Shown in pieces: positions 22,029 through 22,904 of a stretch of DNA of 22,904 bases (within the stretch, counting starts at the first letter, position 1; every line of letters starts with the position of its first letter). The DNA is taken from contig JBCCQN010000131.1 of the NCBI GenBank assembly GCA_039024315.1, positions 1-22,904 of the forward strand, given 5' to 3'. The notes beneath the pieces were generated by a model that had not been told where the DNA came from, did not search any database, and saw nothing but the letters and a program-made list of their open reading frames with translations. Source of the DNA: JBCAWW01 sp039024315 (GTDB lineage: Bacteria > Bacteroidota > Bacteroidia > J057). The position numbers and the translations under genes are program-made.

Positions 22029-22904
22029 TTAGAATTTGAAGCTAAGGTTGACGCCAAGGCTGCGAGTCGTAGGAGTAGCCATATCCTCAACCCCCGGCAC
22101 GATGGTTCCACCGTTAAACGAGAAAGTTTCTGGATCGAAGTGTGGGTTTTCAGTCCAGAGAAGGAGGTTCCGACCTACGAGAGAGAGCCTTAAGTCTTTG
22201 ATCCCAATCCGATTGGTCATTGCTACTGGAAAGTCATAGCCAAAACGTACTTCACGTAGCTTGAGGTAAGTCGCATCGTAGATGCCTTGGGCCTCGTTGC
22301 CACGGTTAAAAGTCCACCAGTGATAGTCACGACCGCTCAAGCGCTTGCGCTCATCGACTGGCAAAGAGTAGTTATCGATATAATTGCCGTCAGCATCTTG
22401 GAAGACACCCTCAGGCGCTACGCCACCGCCATCAGCAATAGGATCACGCTCAGGATTTCCTTTGTCATTGTTACCTACGGTTTCGATCATCATGCCGGAA
22501 GTACCGCCGATAAGAAGCGTACGAGACATTACTTCACCACCGTAACGCAGGTCAAACAAGAAACCTAAATTGAAGCCTTTGTAAGAGAAGCTATTGTAAA
22601 GACCAAGCATCCAATCAGGATTATAGTTTCCAAGGTAGCGAAGGTTATTATCGCGTTCATAGAAACCATTATCATTCATTAGGGGCTGGCCCCCTTCAGG
22701 AAGGCGCCCTAATTCATCTGGGAAAAGGCGCTCCCCGTCTTTGATCATCACAAAGCCAGTTCCGTACATATCGCCCATGCGACCGCCTTCGCGGGCTTGG
22801 ATGATCATGTAGTTGCTTGCGATGGTATAATTGTCGATGCCCTCAACAAGCTCTATTACCTTAGAGCGCTGTAGGGACCAGTTAGCAGTGATATCCCAAC
22901 GGAA
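22029..22904 (-). CDS. SusC/RagA-like TonB-dependent outer membrane transporter (partial)
   Basis: This is the C-terminal 291 or so residues of a SusC-family beta-barrel. The frame is open to the right edge, so the signal peptide, carboxypeptidase-like domain, plug and most of the barrel are outside the window. Visible barrel features include the segments YLGNYNPDWMLGLYNSFSYK and LGFLFDLRYGGEV, and the C-terminal strands LREVRFGYDFPV, LRLSLVGRNLLLWTENPHFDPE and RSLGVNLSFKF, ending in the phenylalanine typical of outer membrane proteins. It should import a substrate passed on by the adjacent SusD using TonB energy. The ATG at 22808 is internal and is not the start. Confidence 0.92.
   Translation of the reverse strand, partial: FRWDITANWSLQRSKVIELVEGIDNYTIASNYMIIQAREGGRMGDMYGTGFVMIKDGERLFPDELGRLPEGGQPLMNDNGFYERDNNLRYLGNYNPDWMLGLYNSFSYKGFNLGFLFDLRYGGEVMSRTLLIGGTSGMMIETVGNNDKGNPERDPIADGGGVAPEGVFQDADGNYIDNYSLPVDERKRLSGRDYHWWTFNRGNEAQGIYDATYLKLREVRFGYDFPVAMTNRIGIKDLRLSLVGRNLLLWTENPHFDPETFSFNGGTIVPGVEDMATPTTRSLGVNLSFKF

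Noticed and set aside
20449..22904. A polysaccharide utilisation locus
   Set aside because: Only SusC and SusD are visible; no glycoside hydrolase, lyase or dedicated regulator lies in the window, so the substrate class cannot be claimed.
1..22904. tRNA, rRNA, CRISPR arrays, phage or transposase genes
   Set aside because: No cloverleaf, ribosomal, regularly spaced repeat or transposase-like coding sequence was recognised on either strand.

Overview
This window comes from a member of the Bacteroidota, most likely a free-living Saprospiria-like bacterium. The evidence is a type IX secretion (T9SS) C-terminal sorting domain on the first protein, a SusC/SusD pair at the right end, a periplasmic Reg_prop/Y_Y_Y sensor, a TAnnTTTG-type promoter element, and few Shine-Dalgarno sequences. 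The exact genus cannot be read from the sequence. No rRNA, tRNA, CRISPR array or transposase gene was seen.

Layout. (1) 2-1720: the 3' end of a secreted beta-helix protein with a T9SS domain. (2) 1725-12222: a phosphonate and phosphate scavenging island. It holds a FAD-dependent aminophosphonate oxidase-like gene (-), a PHP phosphoesterase and a DUF5690 permease of MFS type (+), an ECF sigma factor with a membrane partner (+), and then four minus-strand genes. In order of transcription these are a PhnZ-like HD oxygenase, a beta-propeller/alkaline-phosphatase-superfamily lipoprotein, a PiT phosphate transporter and a PhnX-like phosphonatase. (3) 12223-17699: a lipoprotein gene with an apparent one-base frameshift in an A6 tract, a large transmembrane propeller-class III nucleotidyl cyclase, a DUF5655 protein and a secreted orphan. 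(4) 17978-20253: a lipoprotein, a WYL regulator with two matching operators, a SnoaL-like protein and a TfoX-N protein. (5) 20449 to the end: SusD and the 3' part of SusC.

How the genes may work together. The FAD oxidase would deaminate 2-aminoethylphosphonate or its N-methyl form to phosphonoacetaldehyde, and the PhnX-like enzyme would cleave that to acetaldehyde and phosphate. The PhnZ-like enzyme would oxidatively cleave a 1-hydroxy-aminophosphonate. The lipoprotein phosphatase would release phosphate outside the cytoplasm and PiT would import it. PhnW, PhnCDE and PhnY are absent from the window, so the oxidase would stand in for PhnW and the DUF5690 permease is the best local candidate for phosphonate import. 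This pathway is inferred from family membership and synteny.

A second layer is a dispersed hairpin repeat. A four-base stem with a three-base loop, usually GNA, abuts the heptamer AAGCGTT (or a close variant). It occurs as inverted pairs bounding three intergenic elements and as single copies inside five genes (three of them in one gene). Stem sequences differ between copies while base pairing is kept, which suggests a REP/REPIN-like family.
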